Shown: positions 47,278-57,119, numbered from the stretch's first letter. The stretch is DNA of 64,000 bases from Sphingobacterium multivorum (GCF_900457465.1 NZ_UAUU01000002.1:806001-870000); one strand, 5' to 3'. Numbers and translations are program-made. Notes: generated by a model not told the origin, from the sequence alone.

Positions 47278-47676
47278 ATGAAAAATAGCAAAAATGGATT
47301 AGTGGCATTTGCTTTGGTAGGATTAGCTGCGGGAGCTGCTGCATGGTATCTTTTAGGAACTGATGATGGGAAAAAACAATTAGATCGTGCAAATGACGGC
47401 ATTAAAAGCTTAACTAAGTCATTGAAAGATCTTTCAAAAAAAGAAGCTAAAAAGGCACAAAAACTAGCGAACAGAGCTTCGGCTGAATTAGACAATTTGA
47501 AATCAAAAGCACAAGCAGCTTTCAGCAAAGCATCGGATGATGCAGATGCACTGAAAAACAAAGCAAAAGAAGCCGGCAGAGAAGCTTTGGACCACGCTAA
47601 CAATGCCGCTCAAAATTTGGCAAGCAAAATCGACAATACAACTGATGCTGCAAAATCCAAAATTTCTAACGCATAA
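47278..47676 (+). CDS. YtxH-domain protein
   Basis: The 132 residues begin with a membrane segment (GLVAFALVGLAAGAAAWYLL), then a stress-type YtxH helical stretch rich in K, A, D and S (LKDLSKKEAKKAQKLANRAS). It is a small anchored helical protein of unclear role, often raised under stress in other bacteria. A gene of normal length, 103 bp after the ABC gene. Confidence 0.75.
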   Translation: MKNSKNGLVAFALVGLAAGAAAWYLLGTDDGKKQLDRANDGIKSLTKSLKDLSKKEAKKAQKLANRASAELDNLKSKAQAAFSKASDDADALKNKAKEAGREALDHANNAAQNLASKIDNTTDAAKSKISNA

Positions 47677-47739
47677 GTAAAAAAACAGCTTTTTTAAGAA
47701 TTGATGGTTTTGGTCACTCCCGTGGTCAAAATACATTTG

Positions 47740-47747
47740 TATCTTTG
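47740..47747 (+). promoter_or_regulatory. -7 promoter element (TATCTTTG) for ccmB
   Basis: TATCTTTG matches TAnnTTTG and ends 6 bp before the ATG of ccmB. A transcript starting about 7 bp downstream of it would have almost no leader. Confidence 0.5.
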
Positions 47748-47753
47748 CTGCAT

Positions 47754-48413
47754 ATGACTTTGCTGCAACAGGTAAAAACTTTAATTCTTAAAGACATCAT
47801 TCTGGAATGGCGTTCAAAATATGCTATTAACGGAATTCTACTATATGTCGTATCAACTGTTTTCGTCTGCTATCAAGCTTTCAAATCAGTTGATACGGCT
47901 ACATGGAATGCATTATTTTGGATCATTATGCTCTTCGCTTCGATCAATGCAATCAACAAAAGCTTCGTCCAAGAAAACCCAAACCGGCAACTTTACTACT
48001 ATTCACTGGTTGATCCCAGAGCGATCATTTTAGCTAAAGTCATTTACAATATGATGATGATGACCCTGCTGGCGATCATTGCATATTTTGTCTATTCGAC
48101 GATATTCAGAAACCCTGTCGGTGATCCAACACTTTACTTCATTTCGGTCATCTTAGGCAGCATAAGTTTCGCCACAGTCTTTACCATGATCTCCGGGATC
48201 AGCTCCAAAGCGGGCAACAACAGCACCTTAATGGCCATCTTGAGTTTCCCTGCCATCATCCCACTGTTAATCGTATTAATCAAGCTATCCCGCAATGCAA
48301 TAGAAGGCCTGGAAAGGGCTTCCAGCAGCAAAGAAATAATCGTATTACTTGCAATTAATGTAATCACCATCACTATTTCTTTATTGTTATTTCCGTACCT
48401 TTGGCGAGATTAA
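47754..48413 (+). CDS. ccmB: Heme exporter subunit CcmB
   Basis: From ATG 47754 (MTLLQQVKTLILKDIILEWR) the protein has about 219 residues and six membrane helices, with a CcmB core (FVQENPNRQLYYYSLVDPRA, then LAKVIYNMMMM). CcmB is the membrane part of the CcmABCD complex for heme delivery in cytochrome c maturation. ccmC and a ccmD-like gene follow, so the three form a unit; ccmA is not in this stretch. Confidence 0.9.
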   Translation: MTLLQQVKTLILKDIILEWRSKYAINGILLYVVSTVFVCYQAFKSVDTATWNALFWIIMLFASINAINKSFVQENPNRQLYYYSLVDPRAIILAKVIYNMMMMTLLAIIAYFVYSTIFRNPVGDPTLYFISVILGSISFATVFTMISGISSKAGNNSTLMAILSFPAIIPLLIVLIKLSRNAIEGLERASSSKEIIVLLAINVITITISLLLFPYLWRD

Positions 48414-48450
48414 GTGTTAGAATTGAGAACAAACTAAATTCAATTTATCC

Positions 48451-49113
48451 ATGAGAAAAAAATGGTGGAAAATATTAGCGGTAATGATTATCTGTGCGGT
48501 CATTATCAATGGTCTTTTGGGACCTGTTCCCCGCCTATTCATCCTTCACGAAAGCATACGCAACGTTTATTTTCATGTCCCAATGTGGTCGGCTATGTTC
48601 GTTATGTACCTGGTTTCTGTTATTTATAGTATCAAATACCTCAATACGGGCAAACAGGAGTATGATTTAATGGCCATTGAAGCCGTTAATACCGGAATAA
48701 CATTTTGTTTTCTTGGACTTGCAACAGGTATGCTTTGGGCAAACATCACCTGGGGAGAGCCTTGGCCAAACGACCCGAAGCTTAATGGCTCTGCCATAGC
48801 AACACTGATGTATCTAGCCTATTTGGTGCTCCGCAATGCACTGGAAGAAGAACAAAAAAGAGCCAAAATATCGGCTGTGTACAATATCTTTGCATTTCCG
48901 ATTATCATCGTGTTACTTTATATTCTGCCAAAGATGACAGACTCTCTTCACCCTGGAAGTGGAGGAAACGCAGCCTTTGGCGATTTAAAAATGAGCAGCG
49001 AGCTACGCCCTACATTTTATGCCGCGATGATCGGCTGGCCAATGATTGCAGCTTGGATTTGTTCACTTCGCTATAGAGTACGCCTGCTCGAAAAGAAAGA
49101 CTTGAACGCATAA
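48451..49113 (+). CDS. ccmC: Cytochrome c biogenesis protein CcmC/CcsA family
   Basis: The 220 residues with six membrane helices include the tryptophan-rich heme motif region (LWANITWGEPWPNDPKLNG) and conserved His near the second and later helices (VYFHVPMWSAMF). It presents heme for transfer in cytochrome c maturation. It follows ccmB by 37 bp and is followed by the ccmD-like gene. Complete. Confidence 0.9.
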   Translation: MRKKWWKILAVMIICAVIINGLLGPVPRLFILHESIRNVYFHVPMWSAMFVMYLVSVIYSIKYLNTGKQEYDLMAIEAVNTGITFCFLGLATGMLWANITWGEPWPNDPKLNGSAIATLMYLAYLVLRNALEEEQKRAKISAVYNIFAFPIIIVLLYILPKMTDSLHPGSGGNAAFGDLKMSSELRPTFYAAMIGWPMIAAWICSLRYRVRLLEKKDLNA

Positions 49114-49260
49114 TATTGAACGGCTAATACCGTACTTTATTTCTAAAATAAAGAAATCCGGTAAAACCCAATCAGTAAAAAACAGAATATTACATAAATC
49201 AAATAGCGTGTATCGAATCATATATAACAATGGAAACGACACGAATAATATTTTAAACAA

Positions 49261-49470
49261 ATGAAAAAAATAACATTGTCAATAGCCTTACTACTCTTAT
49301 CAACTTTGAGCACATTTGCACAGGAGGATGTCGAGATGGCGACTGGATTGCGTAGCGAAGGTAAGATCTACGTTGTTGTATTGGTCATGTTGGTCATTTT
49401 TCTGGGTTTGGCTTTCTTCCTTTTCTTGCTCGATCGCCGTATCAGCAAATTGGAAAAAAAGAATAAATAG
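49261..49470 (+). CDS. ccmD: CcmD-like small membrane protein
   Basis: The 69 residues have a signal-like N-terminus (KITLSIALLLLSTLSTFAQ), then one membrane helix (IYVVVLVMLVIFLGLAFFLF) and a charged end (LDRRISKLEKKNK). Size and place after ccmB-ccmC fit the Bacteroidota CcmD-like family. Sequence similarity is low, so the symbol rests mainly on context. Confidence 0.7.
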   Translation: MKKITLSIALLLLSTLSTFAQEDVEMATGLRSEGKIYVVVLVMLVIFLGLAFFLFLLDRRISKLEKKNK

Positions 49471-49490
49471 CATTTTATTGATTGCATACG

Positions 49491-50474
49491 ATGATTATAA
49501 GTCAGTTTAGAAATTATTCACCCATCAATATTTTATTTCTATCCATCGTGGGTTTTGTTTTATGCTTAGGCATATTTCTTCACCTTCCGGACAAACTTGA
49601 TTCTGTAATCTTTGAGCCTGCCTTGGGGAATCTTTTGGGAGAAAATAACTTAATCAACTTCTCTCCTTCGACCAATGTTTTTATCACACTGATCCTGACG
49701 ATTTCTCAGGCAACGATACTCAATCGCATCACAAGCCATTTTAACCTGCTGGGTAAACCCAGTTTCTTGGTTGCTTTGATGTACATGACACTGGCCAGCC
49801 TGTTTTTACCATTTTTGGTACTTTCACCCACACTGATCTGTAATTTCATTTCGATATGGATGTTAAGCAAATTGCTCTCACTCTATCGGCAGACAGATGT
49901 TAAAGCCGAAATGTTTGATCTCGGTATGATTGTAGGGATAGGAAGTCTGATCTACTTCCCTTTTCTGAGTATGTTCGCCTTACTATGGATAGGCCTACTC
50001 ATTTTTAGGCCATTCAACTGGCGCGAGTGGATAACACCTTTACTTGGCCTAACAACGGTCTATTTCATCTTAGCGGTTATCTACCTTTGGATGGGTAAAA
50101 TGGAGCAGTTTTATACCATTTGGCTACCGTTTACCTACAAATTCCCTACTGCTATTCGCATTCAGTTAGTCGATTATCTGGTACTCGTCCCAGTAATCTT
50201 TACGTTAATACTCTTCCTCTTGGTATTGAAAGACAATTTTTTCAAAAGTGTCGTGCATATTCGCAAGTCATTTCAACTGTTGTTTTTTATGTTATGCCTT
50301 GCGATAGTTTCTTTTTACTGGAATAAAAACTAACGGAGGCCCATTTTTTACTTTGTGCCCCCTCCATCGCTATTTATATGGCTTATTATTTCACTTATGC
50401 CAAAAAGAAATGGTTTTTTTGAAGTTGTATATGCCATCATAACACTGACCATAATCTACTTTCAGTTTTTCTAA
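49491..50474 (+). CDS. DUF6427 integral membrane protein, C-terminus frameshifted as sequenced
   Basis: ATG at 49491 (MIISQFRNYSPINILFLSIV). Multiple membrane helices (LFLPFLVLSPTLICNFIS, SLIYFPFLSMFALLWIGLLI, LVPVIFTLILFLLVL) and the FRPFNWREWITPLLGL segment fit DUF6427, a membrane protein of unknown function. As sequenced the frame stops at 50331. With one base added there (AAC-TTA-ACG) the text continues as TEAHFLLCAPSIAIYMAYYF. With one T removed from the T7 run 50414-50420 it goes on through YAKKKWFFEVVYAIITLTII to a stop at 50472-50474, about 327 residues. The two changes cancel. Confidence 0.8.
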
Positions 50475-50540
50475 ACGACTGTACAATAAGTGTTTAACCT
50501 TTTTTAACAAAATCGGCTTAACAAGCTCGCAAAAATTGAA

Positions 50541-50548
50541 TAGTTTTG
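50541..50548 (+). promoter_or_regulatory. -7 promoter element (TAGTTTTG) for the outer-membrane gene
   Basis: TAGTTTTG matches TAnnTTTG, 101 bp before the ATG at 50650. It would give a leader of about 95 nt. Confidence 0.4.
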
Positions 50549-50649
50549 TATGCGATTAAAAGCAAAGAACATTTAATATAAGAGTCAGATAACTCGAAAA
50601 TTTCACTAAAACTAAATAAACATTAGTTTCTCAATTTTATAGATTGACC

Positions 50650-51976
50650 ATGCAGAAACGCTTTACAAGCTCTCTAAGAAATAAATCACTCCAACTGTTG
50701 TTAGCAGGTGGAATTTTAGCTAGTTCTACTACCGCATTTGCACAAAAAACGACATCCGCATCACCTTATTCTCAATTTGGACTTGGTCAGATGCGTGAAG
50801 ATTTATTGCCACAATATAGAGGATGGGAGGTGTCAATACCGCTGTCCGGAGAATCAATGGCGTGTATAATACCAACCCAAGCAACCCTGCATCTTATTCT
50901 GCTACACAGTTTACGACCTTTTGATGCTGGTTTATATGGGAACTACACGCAGTTAAATTCGACAACAAGATCGGATAATACCGCTGACTTTGCCTTTAGC
51001 CACATCACCATGACATTCCCAATGAAACGATTTGGTGGTATCAGCTTGGGTATCCTTCCCTATTCAGATATAGGCTATCGGACATCTTCAACGGGAACAG
51101 TCAATTCTGATCCTTATACGAAAGTTTTCACGGGCGAAGGTGGTTTAACTAAAGCCTATGCAGGTTGGGGGGTACGCATTGTAAAAGGTCTGAGTATTGG
51201 TGCCAATATGTCTTATCTATTTGGAACCCTAAATGATTATAGCCGTGTAGAGTTTTTGCCTTCATCCGGAGCATTAAATACACCAACAACAAAATAAACG
51301 TGAAATCCAAGGAATTATCTTTGATTATGGTTTACAATACGAACAACCTTTAAATAGAGAATACTCGTTGATCGTTGGTTATTCAGGATCGCTCAATAAT
51401 GATATCAAAGAAAGAGCAACTATTTTTAATACACGGGTTACACCTTCAACGGATCCCGACAACCAAAATATCCCGTTGGATAGCACCTATGTTTCGGACC
51501 GTAGCAGCAGGCATTTGACGCTTCCGTTGCGACATAATGTAGGTATTACCCTTGCACGTAACAACCGATGGTTAATCGGGGCCGATTTTAAATATGCCGA
51601 TTGGTCAAGATTTCAGACCAGAGCGGGTGAAAACGAACTACGGAAGAATTATGGCGTAGCGATTGGTGGTCAGATTACACCAGATGTTACTTCGCTTAAA
51701 TATCTGAACCAAGTAGACTATAGAGTTGGTTTCAGGTATAATAAAACACAATATTTCTTAAGCGACCAGAATATCAACGATATGGCGGTTACTGTAGGTG
51801 TGGGACTGCCGTTGGCAAGAAATCAATTTTCAGGAGCTTTCTCTAAAATAAACTTCTCTGCAGAATTTGGCCAAATGGGCAAAATCAGCAACAGTCTCCT
51901 ACGTGAACGCTATATTAACTTTAATATCGGCTTTACCCTCAATGACCGCTGGTTTAGAAAACCGCCTTTAGATTAA
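50650..51976 (+). pseudogene. Outer-membrane beta-barrel protein, three frameshifts as sequenced
   Basis: The gene can be rebuilt as one chain of about 440 residues: signal peptide ending at AFAQ, SPYSQFGLGQMREDLLPQYRG, then in another frame MGGVNTAVRRINGVYNTNPS and NPASYSATQFTTFDAGLYGN. It continues to SGALNT, shifts again to QQNKREIQGIIFDYGLQY, and ends at GFTLNDRWFRKPPLD. The changes are one A missing after 50822, one T too many in 50919-50922, and one base too many at about 51275-51298. The text resembles FadL- or PorV-like Bacteroidota barrels. It lies 8 bp upstream of lptC. The breaks look like sequence error. Confidence 0.78.
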
Positions 51977-51984
51977 TTAATACG

Positions 51985-52614
51985 ATGGTACGCAAGACAT
52001 TTGCTTCATCCATATTCCAAAATATATCGCCCCTAGTAATCTTATTTTTACTAGGGGCGCTCTCATTGACCTCTTGCGAACCGGATCTAAAAGAGGTAGA
52101 CCGCATTGCCAATATGAAAAAGGAAGAGGCGGTCGACATTTCGCGTCATGTCGATATTATTTATAGCGATTCCACACGGGTAAAAGCGAATCTCACAGCC
52201 CCTGAAATGCGTATCAAACACGATAGCACCGAAGTATACGAATTTCCAAAAAGCATAAAAATCATCTTTTACGACGACAATTTAAAGGAAACTCAGCGAA
52301 TTACTTCCGACCATGCTATTCGGCGGGAAAAAGAAAAGACCACCGTATTTACCAAAAATGTGGTGGTTACTATGGCTGACGGTTCTGTCATCAAAACAGA
52401 AGAGATCATCTATGACGAAAGTAAAGCCGATAGCAACAGCAACATGACCTTTTATAATCATGTTCCCATTACGGCATTCTTTCGGGATAATCGCGGTAAC
52501 TTACAAGGTTCATCATTTACTTCGGACAAGGATTTTAAACACGTCAATATAGCCAATGCAACTGGTTATACGGTGATCACCAACAACAGTCTTTTCCCTT
52601 CCTTAGGTAAATAA
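51985..52614 (+). CDS. lptC: LPS export protein LptC
   Basis: The lipoprotein-type signal (LLGALSLTSC, Cys 30) leads into an LptC domain: AVDISRHVDIIYSDSTRVKA, NLTAPEMRIKHDSTEVYEFP and HAIRREKEKTTVFTKNVVVT. In the periplasm it bridges the LptFG pump and LptA in lipopolysaccharide export. 209 residues; the gene follows the outer-membrane gene by 8 bp and carries a strong hairpin in its signal-peptide region. Confidence 0.88.
   Translation: MVRKTFASSIFQNISPLVILFLLGALSLTSCEPDLKEVDRIANMKKEEAVDISRHVDIIYSDSTRVKANLTAPEMRIKHDSTEVYEFPKSIKIIFYDDNLKETQRITSDHAIRREKEKTTVFTKNVVVTMADGSVIKTEEIIYDESKADSNSNMTFYNHVPITAFFRDNRGNLQGSSFTSDKDFKHVNIANATGYTVITNNSLFPSLGK
52028..52059 (+). promoter_or_regulatory. Strong hairpin inside the start of lptC
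   Basis: CGCCCCTAGTA (52028-52038) and TACTAGGGGCG (52049-52059) are a perfect 11-bp inverted repeat with a 10-base AT-rich loop, 43 bp into the lptC coding sequence. Such a GC-rich stem in the signal-peptide codons could pause ribosomes or affect mRNA stability. It may also be chance. Confidence 0.4.
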
Positions 52615-52907
52615 CTATTTGCAGGCCATAAACCAGATTCAGGTTTAGCTTAACAGCAGGTATAGATCCGAGACAATACCTCCAGGCAGTTTATTTATAC
52701 GATTAAGTTGTTCAAAACGAATCATTTGAACTAAAAGAGCACAAAAAACTCCACTTTATACAAATAGTTTTCAAATTTGTTTTGTTACATTCAGGAAAAT
52801 ATTCCGTTTTTTTTTATAAAAATTGTATCTTGCACCGCATTTTGCTATGCTATGCATAAATTAACGAAATACAAGTATTTACACAATATAAACACAATAA
52901 GCAGACT

Positions 52908-55013
52908 ATGGGATTAATGGGCTTTTTGCGTAACAAAGCTGGTGTCATCTTGACCGCAGCTATGGCTATCGCAATTTTAGCATTTTTACTAGGCGATGTC
53001 GTTCGAGGGGGAGCTCCTTTTTGGGCGAGACATCAAAATCGTGTAGGGGAAGTCAACGGAACTGAAATTGAATATCCTGAGTTCAGTAAACAAGTTGAAC
53101 AAACAGAGGAAATGTTCAAACAACAAATGGGCGGTGCAGTGACCCCTCAAATGCGGACCTACGCTGTTCAACAAGTATGGAATCAATTTTTATCAAGAGA
53201 AATCTTGAAAAAGGAAATTGAAAAAATCGGTTTGACTGTCGGTAAAGACGAATTAAATGATTTAGTGCAAGGTAACAACCCTTCACCTCAAATCGTTCAA
53301 GCGTTTACCAACCCACAAACAGGACAATTTGACCCGAGTCAACTGCGTGCTTTTATCACCCAAATGAACACATCAGGTAACCAACAAGTGGCTGAACAAT
53401 GGGAGGAACTACTGAAAGGCGTTAGAGATGAGCGTTTAAGCAGCAAATATGGCGAATTGCTTTCTAATAGCGTATATGTTACTTCTTTGGAAGCAAACGA
53501 AGAATACCAAGAGCGTAATAAACTAGCAGACTTCAAATACATTCTTTTGGATTACGCTTCTGTTAAGGATGCTGATGCCAAATTGACTGATGCAGATTAC
53601 CAAGAATATTATAATGAGCATAAAAGTATGTTCAAAACACAAGAGGAAACACGTGCGATCCAATACGTAATGGTGGATGCAAAACCTCTTGCAAAAGATT
53701 CATTGGCCGTAAAAGAGACCATCAATAAATTGAAACAAGATTTAATTGTTTCAAAGGATGACTCATTGTTCGCTTCGATCAACTCCGACAACAAATTTCC
53801 ATTCACCTATGTAAAAAAAGGACAATTGAGTCCTTCATTGGATTCCGTTGTCTTCAATGTTGCGGTCGGAACAACTGTGGGACCTTTCTTAAACAACAAT
53901 GCGTATGAAATTGCAAAAGTTGTTTCTACGATTATCAGTCCTGACTCTGTGAAAGCATCGCACATCCTATTGGACCCTGCTGCTGAAGGTGGCGTTGATA
54001 AAGCATTGGCAAAAGCAGATTCGATCAAAGGATTGATTCAAAAAGGAGACAATTTTGCTGCGCTTGCAGTTCAGTTCAGCAAAGATCCGGAGAGCAAAAC
54101 AAATGGTGGTGAACTAGGTACTTTCACAAGAGGCCGAATGGTTCCTGAATTTGAAAAAGCTGTATTCGAAGGCAAAACGGGCGATATCAAAGTTGTAAAA
54201 TCGCAATTTGGTGTCCATGTCATTAAAATTGAGAAACAATCAGGAAGTTCAAAATATGCAAAAGTTGCTATCATTGACAAAGTGATCAACAGCGGAAAAG
54301 AAACGTTGAACAATGCACATAGCAAAGCAACAGCATTCTTATCTGCAGCTACAGCACAGAACTTTGCTCAAGAAGCGAAAAAACTTGGTCTGGAAGCAAA
54401 AACAGCCTCACGCGTAACAGCGATGGACAATGTATTAGATGGCGCCGAAGCTCCACGTGATTTAATCAAATGGGCTTTCGAAGCTAAAAAAGGCGATATT
54501 TCAGATAAAGTTTTCGAAACTGAAACCTCTTATATCTTAGCAAACTTGGTCGACATACAGCCTAAAGGAACTCTTTCCTTGGATGCTGTTAAGAAAGATA
54601 TAGAACCTGCAGTAAGAAATATGGTTAAAGCTAGAATCTTGAAAGATAAATTTGACAAGGCTTTAGCAGGTACATCTTCTATTGATCAAGTAGCACAAAA
54701 AGTTGGTAAAGCAGCTATTCACGTTGAAAATGTTGTCTTCGCAAACCCAGTTATTCCTGGTGTTGCATTAGAAAACAAAGTGGTTGGTACTGTTTTTGGG
54801 CTACAGCCAAACAAACCTTCCAAAGCGATTGAAGGCAATACCGGTGTATATGTTGTACAAGTAAATGGTTTTACCAATCCTGCCGCGATTTCGGATATCA
54901 ACGGACAAAAGAAACAAATGCTTGCAGCTAAAGCACAACGCGCTTGGGGATCTATTTTCCGCGCTTTACAAGACAAAGCTGAAATCATTGACAATAGAGT
55001 GAAATTCTTTTAA
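52908..55013 (+). CDS. ppiD: Peptidyl-prolyl isomerase PpiD/SurA-like
   Basis: The 701 residues have one N-terminal membrane helix (AGVILTAAMAIAILAFLLGD), a SurA-N-like chaperone part (GEVNGTEIEYPEFSKQVEQT), a parvulin domain near residues 345-445 (VKASHILLDPAAEGG, FSKDPESKTNGGELGTFTRG, FGVHVIKIE) and a C-terminal domain. Anchored in the inner membrane facing the periplasm, it helps fold outer-membrane proteins. Fits the lptC/outer-membrane gene context. Complete, ends at a strong terminator. Confidence 0.9.
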   Translation: MGLMGFLRNKAGVILTAAMAIAILAFLLGDVVRGGAPFWARHQNRVGEVNGTEIEYPEFSKQVEQTEEMFKQQMGGAVTPQMRTYAVQQVWNQFLSREILKKEIEKIGLTVGKDELNDLVQGNNPSPQIVQAFTNPQTGQFDPSQLRAFITQMNTSGNQQVAEQWEELLKGVRDERLSSKYGELLSNSVYVTSLEANEEYQERNKLADFKYILLDYASVKDADAKLTDADYQEYYNEHKSMFKTQEETRAIQYVMVDAKPLAKDSLAVKETINKLKQDLIVSKDDSLFASINSDNKFPFTYVKKGQLSPSLDSVVFNVAVGTTVGPFLNNNAYEIAKVVSTIISPDSVKASHILLDPAAEGGVDKALAKADSIKGLIQKGDNFAALAVQFSKDPESKTNGGELGTFTRGRMVPEFEKAVFEGKTGDIKVVKSQFGVHVIKIEKQSGSSKYAKVAIIDKVINSGKETLNNAHSKATAFLSAATAQNFAQEAKKLGLEAKTASRVTAMDNVLDGAEAPRDLIKWAFEAKKGDISDKVFETETSYILANLVDIQPKGTLSLDAVKKDIEPAVRNMVKARILKDKFDKALAGTSSIDQVAQKVGKAAIHVENVVFANPVIPGVALENKVVGTVFGLQPNKPSKAIEGNTGVYVVQVNGFTNPAAISDINGQKKQMLAAKAQRAWGSIFRALQDKAEIIDNRVKFF

Positions 55014-55034
55014 AAGATTTTTAAGTAAATTTGT

Positions 55035-55066
55035 AGCCGGACGAATTATCGTCCGGCTTTTTTTTT
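55035..55066 (+). terminator. Rho-independent terminator after ppiD
   Basis: AGCCGGACG (55035-55043) and CGTCCGGCT (55050-55058) form a perfect 9-bp GC-rich stem followed by nine T. It sits only 10 bp before the next gene's start, so that gene is transcribed by read-through or from its own promoter. Confidence 0.92.
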
Positions 55067-55075
55067 GATGTAAAT

Positions 55076-55597
55076 ATGGATATTCAAACAGATATTGTCA
55101 ACAAAGTTGCGCAAAGTGGGTTAGTCACAGTTGACCTGGCCAACTACCATCCTAAAGCAGACAATGTAGTCTATGATATTAAGGATAATCTCTTCCATGG
55201 CTTGATTCTTAAAGAAAAGGATTTCCGAGAATTCATTAAGACACACGACTGGTCGCAATACGAAGGTAAACATGTCGCAATTACGTGTACTGCCGATGCT
55301 ATTGTTCCGACCTGGGCTTATATGTTATTAGCCAACAAATTGGAACCCTATGCGAAGACAGTTATTTTTGGGGATTCAGAGGAGTTGTTGCGTATACAGT
55401 ATGCTGCGGCAATTGAACAGATTGACATGGAACAATTTCGAGATCAACGTGTGGTTGTGAAAGGTTGTGGCGATACGTTTATCCCAGAGTCTACATTTGT
55501 GCAGTTTACGGTAAAATTGAGTAAGGTAGCAAAGAGTATTATGTATGGTGAACCCTGTTCTACGGTCCCCGTATTTAAGCGGACACAGCCTAAATAA
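55076..55597 (+). CDS. DUF2480-family protein
   Basis: The 173 residues match DUF2480: MDIQTDIVNKVAQSGLVTVD, WSQYEGKHVAITCTADAIVP, VVVKGCGDTFIPESTFVQF and MYGEPCSTVPVFKRTQ. The two cysteines in KGCGD and GEPCS are conserved in the family and may bind metal. The family is cytoplasmic, of unknown function, almost limited to Bacteroidota. It lies between ppiD and the DUF3108 gene. Confidence 0.85.
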   Translation: MDIQTDIVNKVAQSGLVTVDLANYHPKADNVVYDIKDNLFHGLILKEKDFREFIKTHDWSQYEGKHVAITCTADAIVPTWAYMLLANKLEPYAKTVIFGDSEELLRIQYAAAIEQIDMEQFRDQRVVVKGCGDTFIPESTFVQFTVKLSKVAKSIMYGEPCSTVPVFKRTQPK

Positions 55598-55714
55598 CTC
55601 AGCTCAACATAAGTATATGTCATCGTCCATGAAGGTCTCATTAACTCCAAAAGTTAAATTTATTTGAATGAAATTAACATTTCTTTTTCAAACAAATTTC
55701 GTAAACTTACGTAC

Positions 55715-56500
55715 ATGAAACTTATATCGACTTTGCTCCTTTACTTATCCGTTATCGTAAGTACTGCTTTCGCTCAAGATTTACCGCATTTAAAAGAATC
55801 GGCATTTAAAGGTGGCGAGAAATTAAAATATAAACTCCGTTATGGCTTTATTTCAGCCGCAACAGGGACATTAACCGTTGAGGATACCAAGGATGGAGCC
55901 GGAAACCCTTCATTTCATCTATACGCTGCCGGCAAAACAGCTGGCGCCTTTGCCATATATACGGTGAGAAATGAATACAACTCGTATATCAACAGCAAGA
56001 CATTTTTACCGTATTACTATACGGAAAACATTCGTGAAGGAGGATATAGACGGAACGATAAGGTGCGCTTCAACCAGGAGACAAATAGTGTTGTAGGCAA
56101 CAAGGGGACTTTCAATTCGAAGGTAGATCAGACTTTCGACTTGCTTTCTTCCTATTATTTCGCCCGAAATCTAGATCTGTCGACTGTTAAACCAGGAGAA
56201 TCTTTTAAGCTGACTTATTTTTTGAATGATGAGATTGCCACCTTAGGCATACAATATATTGGAATAGAAAAAATAAAAACGGAATTAGGCACTTTAGAAT
56301 GTCTCAAATTCAGTCCTGAGATTAAACCAGGACGTATCTTTAAAAAAAATAGCAAGCTTTATCTGTGGGTAACCAATGATGGCAACCGTATTCCGGTCAA
56401 AGCCAATGTAGATATTCTAATCGGTTCGGTAACACTGGAATTACTCGAAGCCAGTGGATTGAAATACAAATTGGGACAGAAAGCAAGCTACTCAAAATAA
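55715..56500 (+). CDS. DUF3108-domain protein, secreted
   Basis: ATG at 55715 (MKLISTLLLYLSVIVSTAFA) gives a signal peptide, so the longer frame from 55664 is not used. The rest matches DUF3108: GGEKLKYKLRYGFISAATGT, KTAGAFAIYTVRNEYNSYI and LELLEASGLKYKLGQ. It is a periplasmic beta-rich protein of unknown role with 261 residues. The DUF3109 gene starts 5 bp after its stop, so they are probably cotranscribed. Confidence 0.85.
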   Translation: MKLISTLLLYLSVIVSTAFAQDLPHLKESAFKGGEKLKYKLRYGFISAATGTLTVEDTKDGAGNPSFHLYAAGKTAGAFAIYTVRNEYNSYINSKTFLPYYYTENIREGGYRRNDKVRFNQETNSVVGNKGTFNSKVDQTFDLLSSYYFARNLDLSTVKPGESFKLTYFLNDEIATLGIQYIGIEKIKTELGTLECLKFSPEIKPGRIFKKNSKLYLWVTNDGNRIPVKANVDILIGSVTLELLEASGLKYKLGQKASYSK

Positions 56501-56505
56501 TTAGA

Positions 56506-57069
56506 ATGATTGAAGTAGGAAATGTATTGGTGCACGAAGATCTAATCAACAATGACTTTGTGTGTAATTTATCAAAATGTAAAGGAATTTGTTGTATTGA
56601 AGGCGATTCAGGCGCACCTTTATTGGAGAGTGAAAAGGCTATATTGGAGGAGATTTATCCCAAAGTAAAGCCCTATATGACAGAGAAAGGTATTGAAGCG
56701 ATTGAAGAGCAAGGGAAGTATGTTGTCGATATTGATGGCGATCTAACGACCACTTGTGTTGATGGGAATAAAGAATGTGCCTATGTGACCTGGGAAAATG
56801 GCATTACAAAATGCGCTATCGAAAAAGCTTACGAACTTGGCGAGGTGCATTGGCGAAAACCCGTTTCGTGTCACCTCTATCCTATCAGGACAACACATTA
56901 CCCCGAATTCGACGTACTTCACTATGACCGTTGGCATATCTGTAAAGATGCATGCTCATTTGGTAAAGAATTACAGGTCCCTGTATTTAAATTTTTAAAG
57001 GATCCTCTCATCCGAACCTATGGTGAGGAATGGTACAAAAATCTTGAGAAAGCAGTCGAAGAGTTGTAA
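56506..57069 (+). CDS. DUF3109-family cysteine-rich protein
   Basis: The 187 residues have ten cysteines, most in clusters: C20, C25, C29 and C30 (FVCNLSKCKGICC), then TTTCVDGNKECAY, KPVSCHLYPIR and HICKDACSFG. The pattern is like YkgJ/DUF3109 proteins, which likely bind zinc or an iron-sulfur cluster. Cytoplasmic; role unknown. It starts 5 bp after the DUF3108 gene and 50 bp before the prenyl synthase. Confidence 0.85.
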   Translation: MIEVGNVLVHEDLINNDFVCNLSKCKGICCIEGDSGAPLLESEKAILEEIYPKVKPYMTEKGIEAIEEQGKYVVDIDGDLTTTCVDGNKECAYVTWENGITKCAIEKAYELGEVHWRKPVSCHLYPIRTTHYPEFDVLHYDRWHICKDACSFGKELQVPVFKFLKDPLIRTYGEEWYKNLEKAVEEL

Positions 57070-57119
57070 CAAAATCACTATCTTTAAGCTTTAACTATTT
57101 TGGTATTTCACCCCAATTC

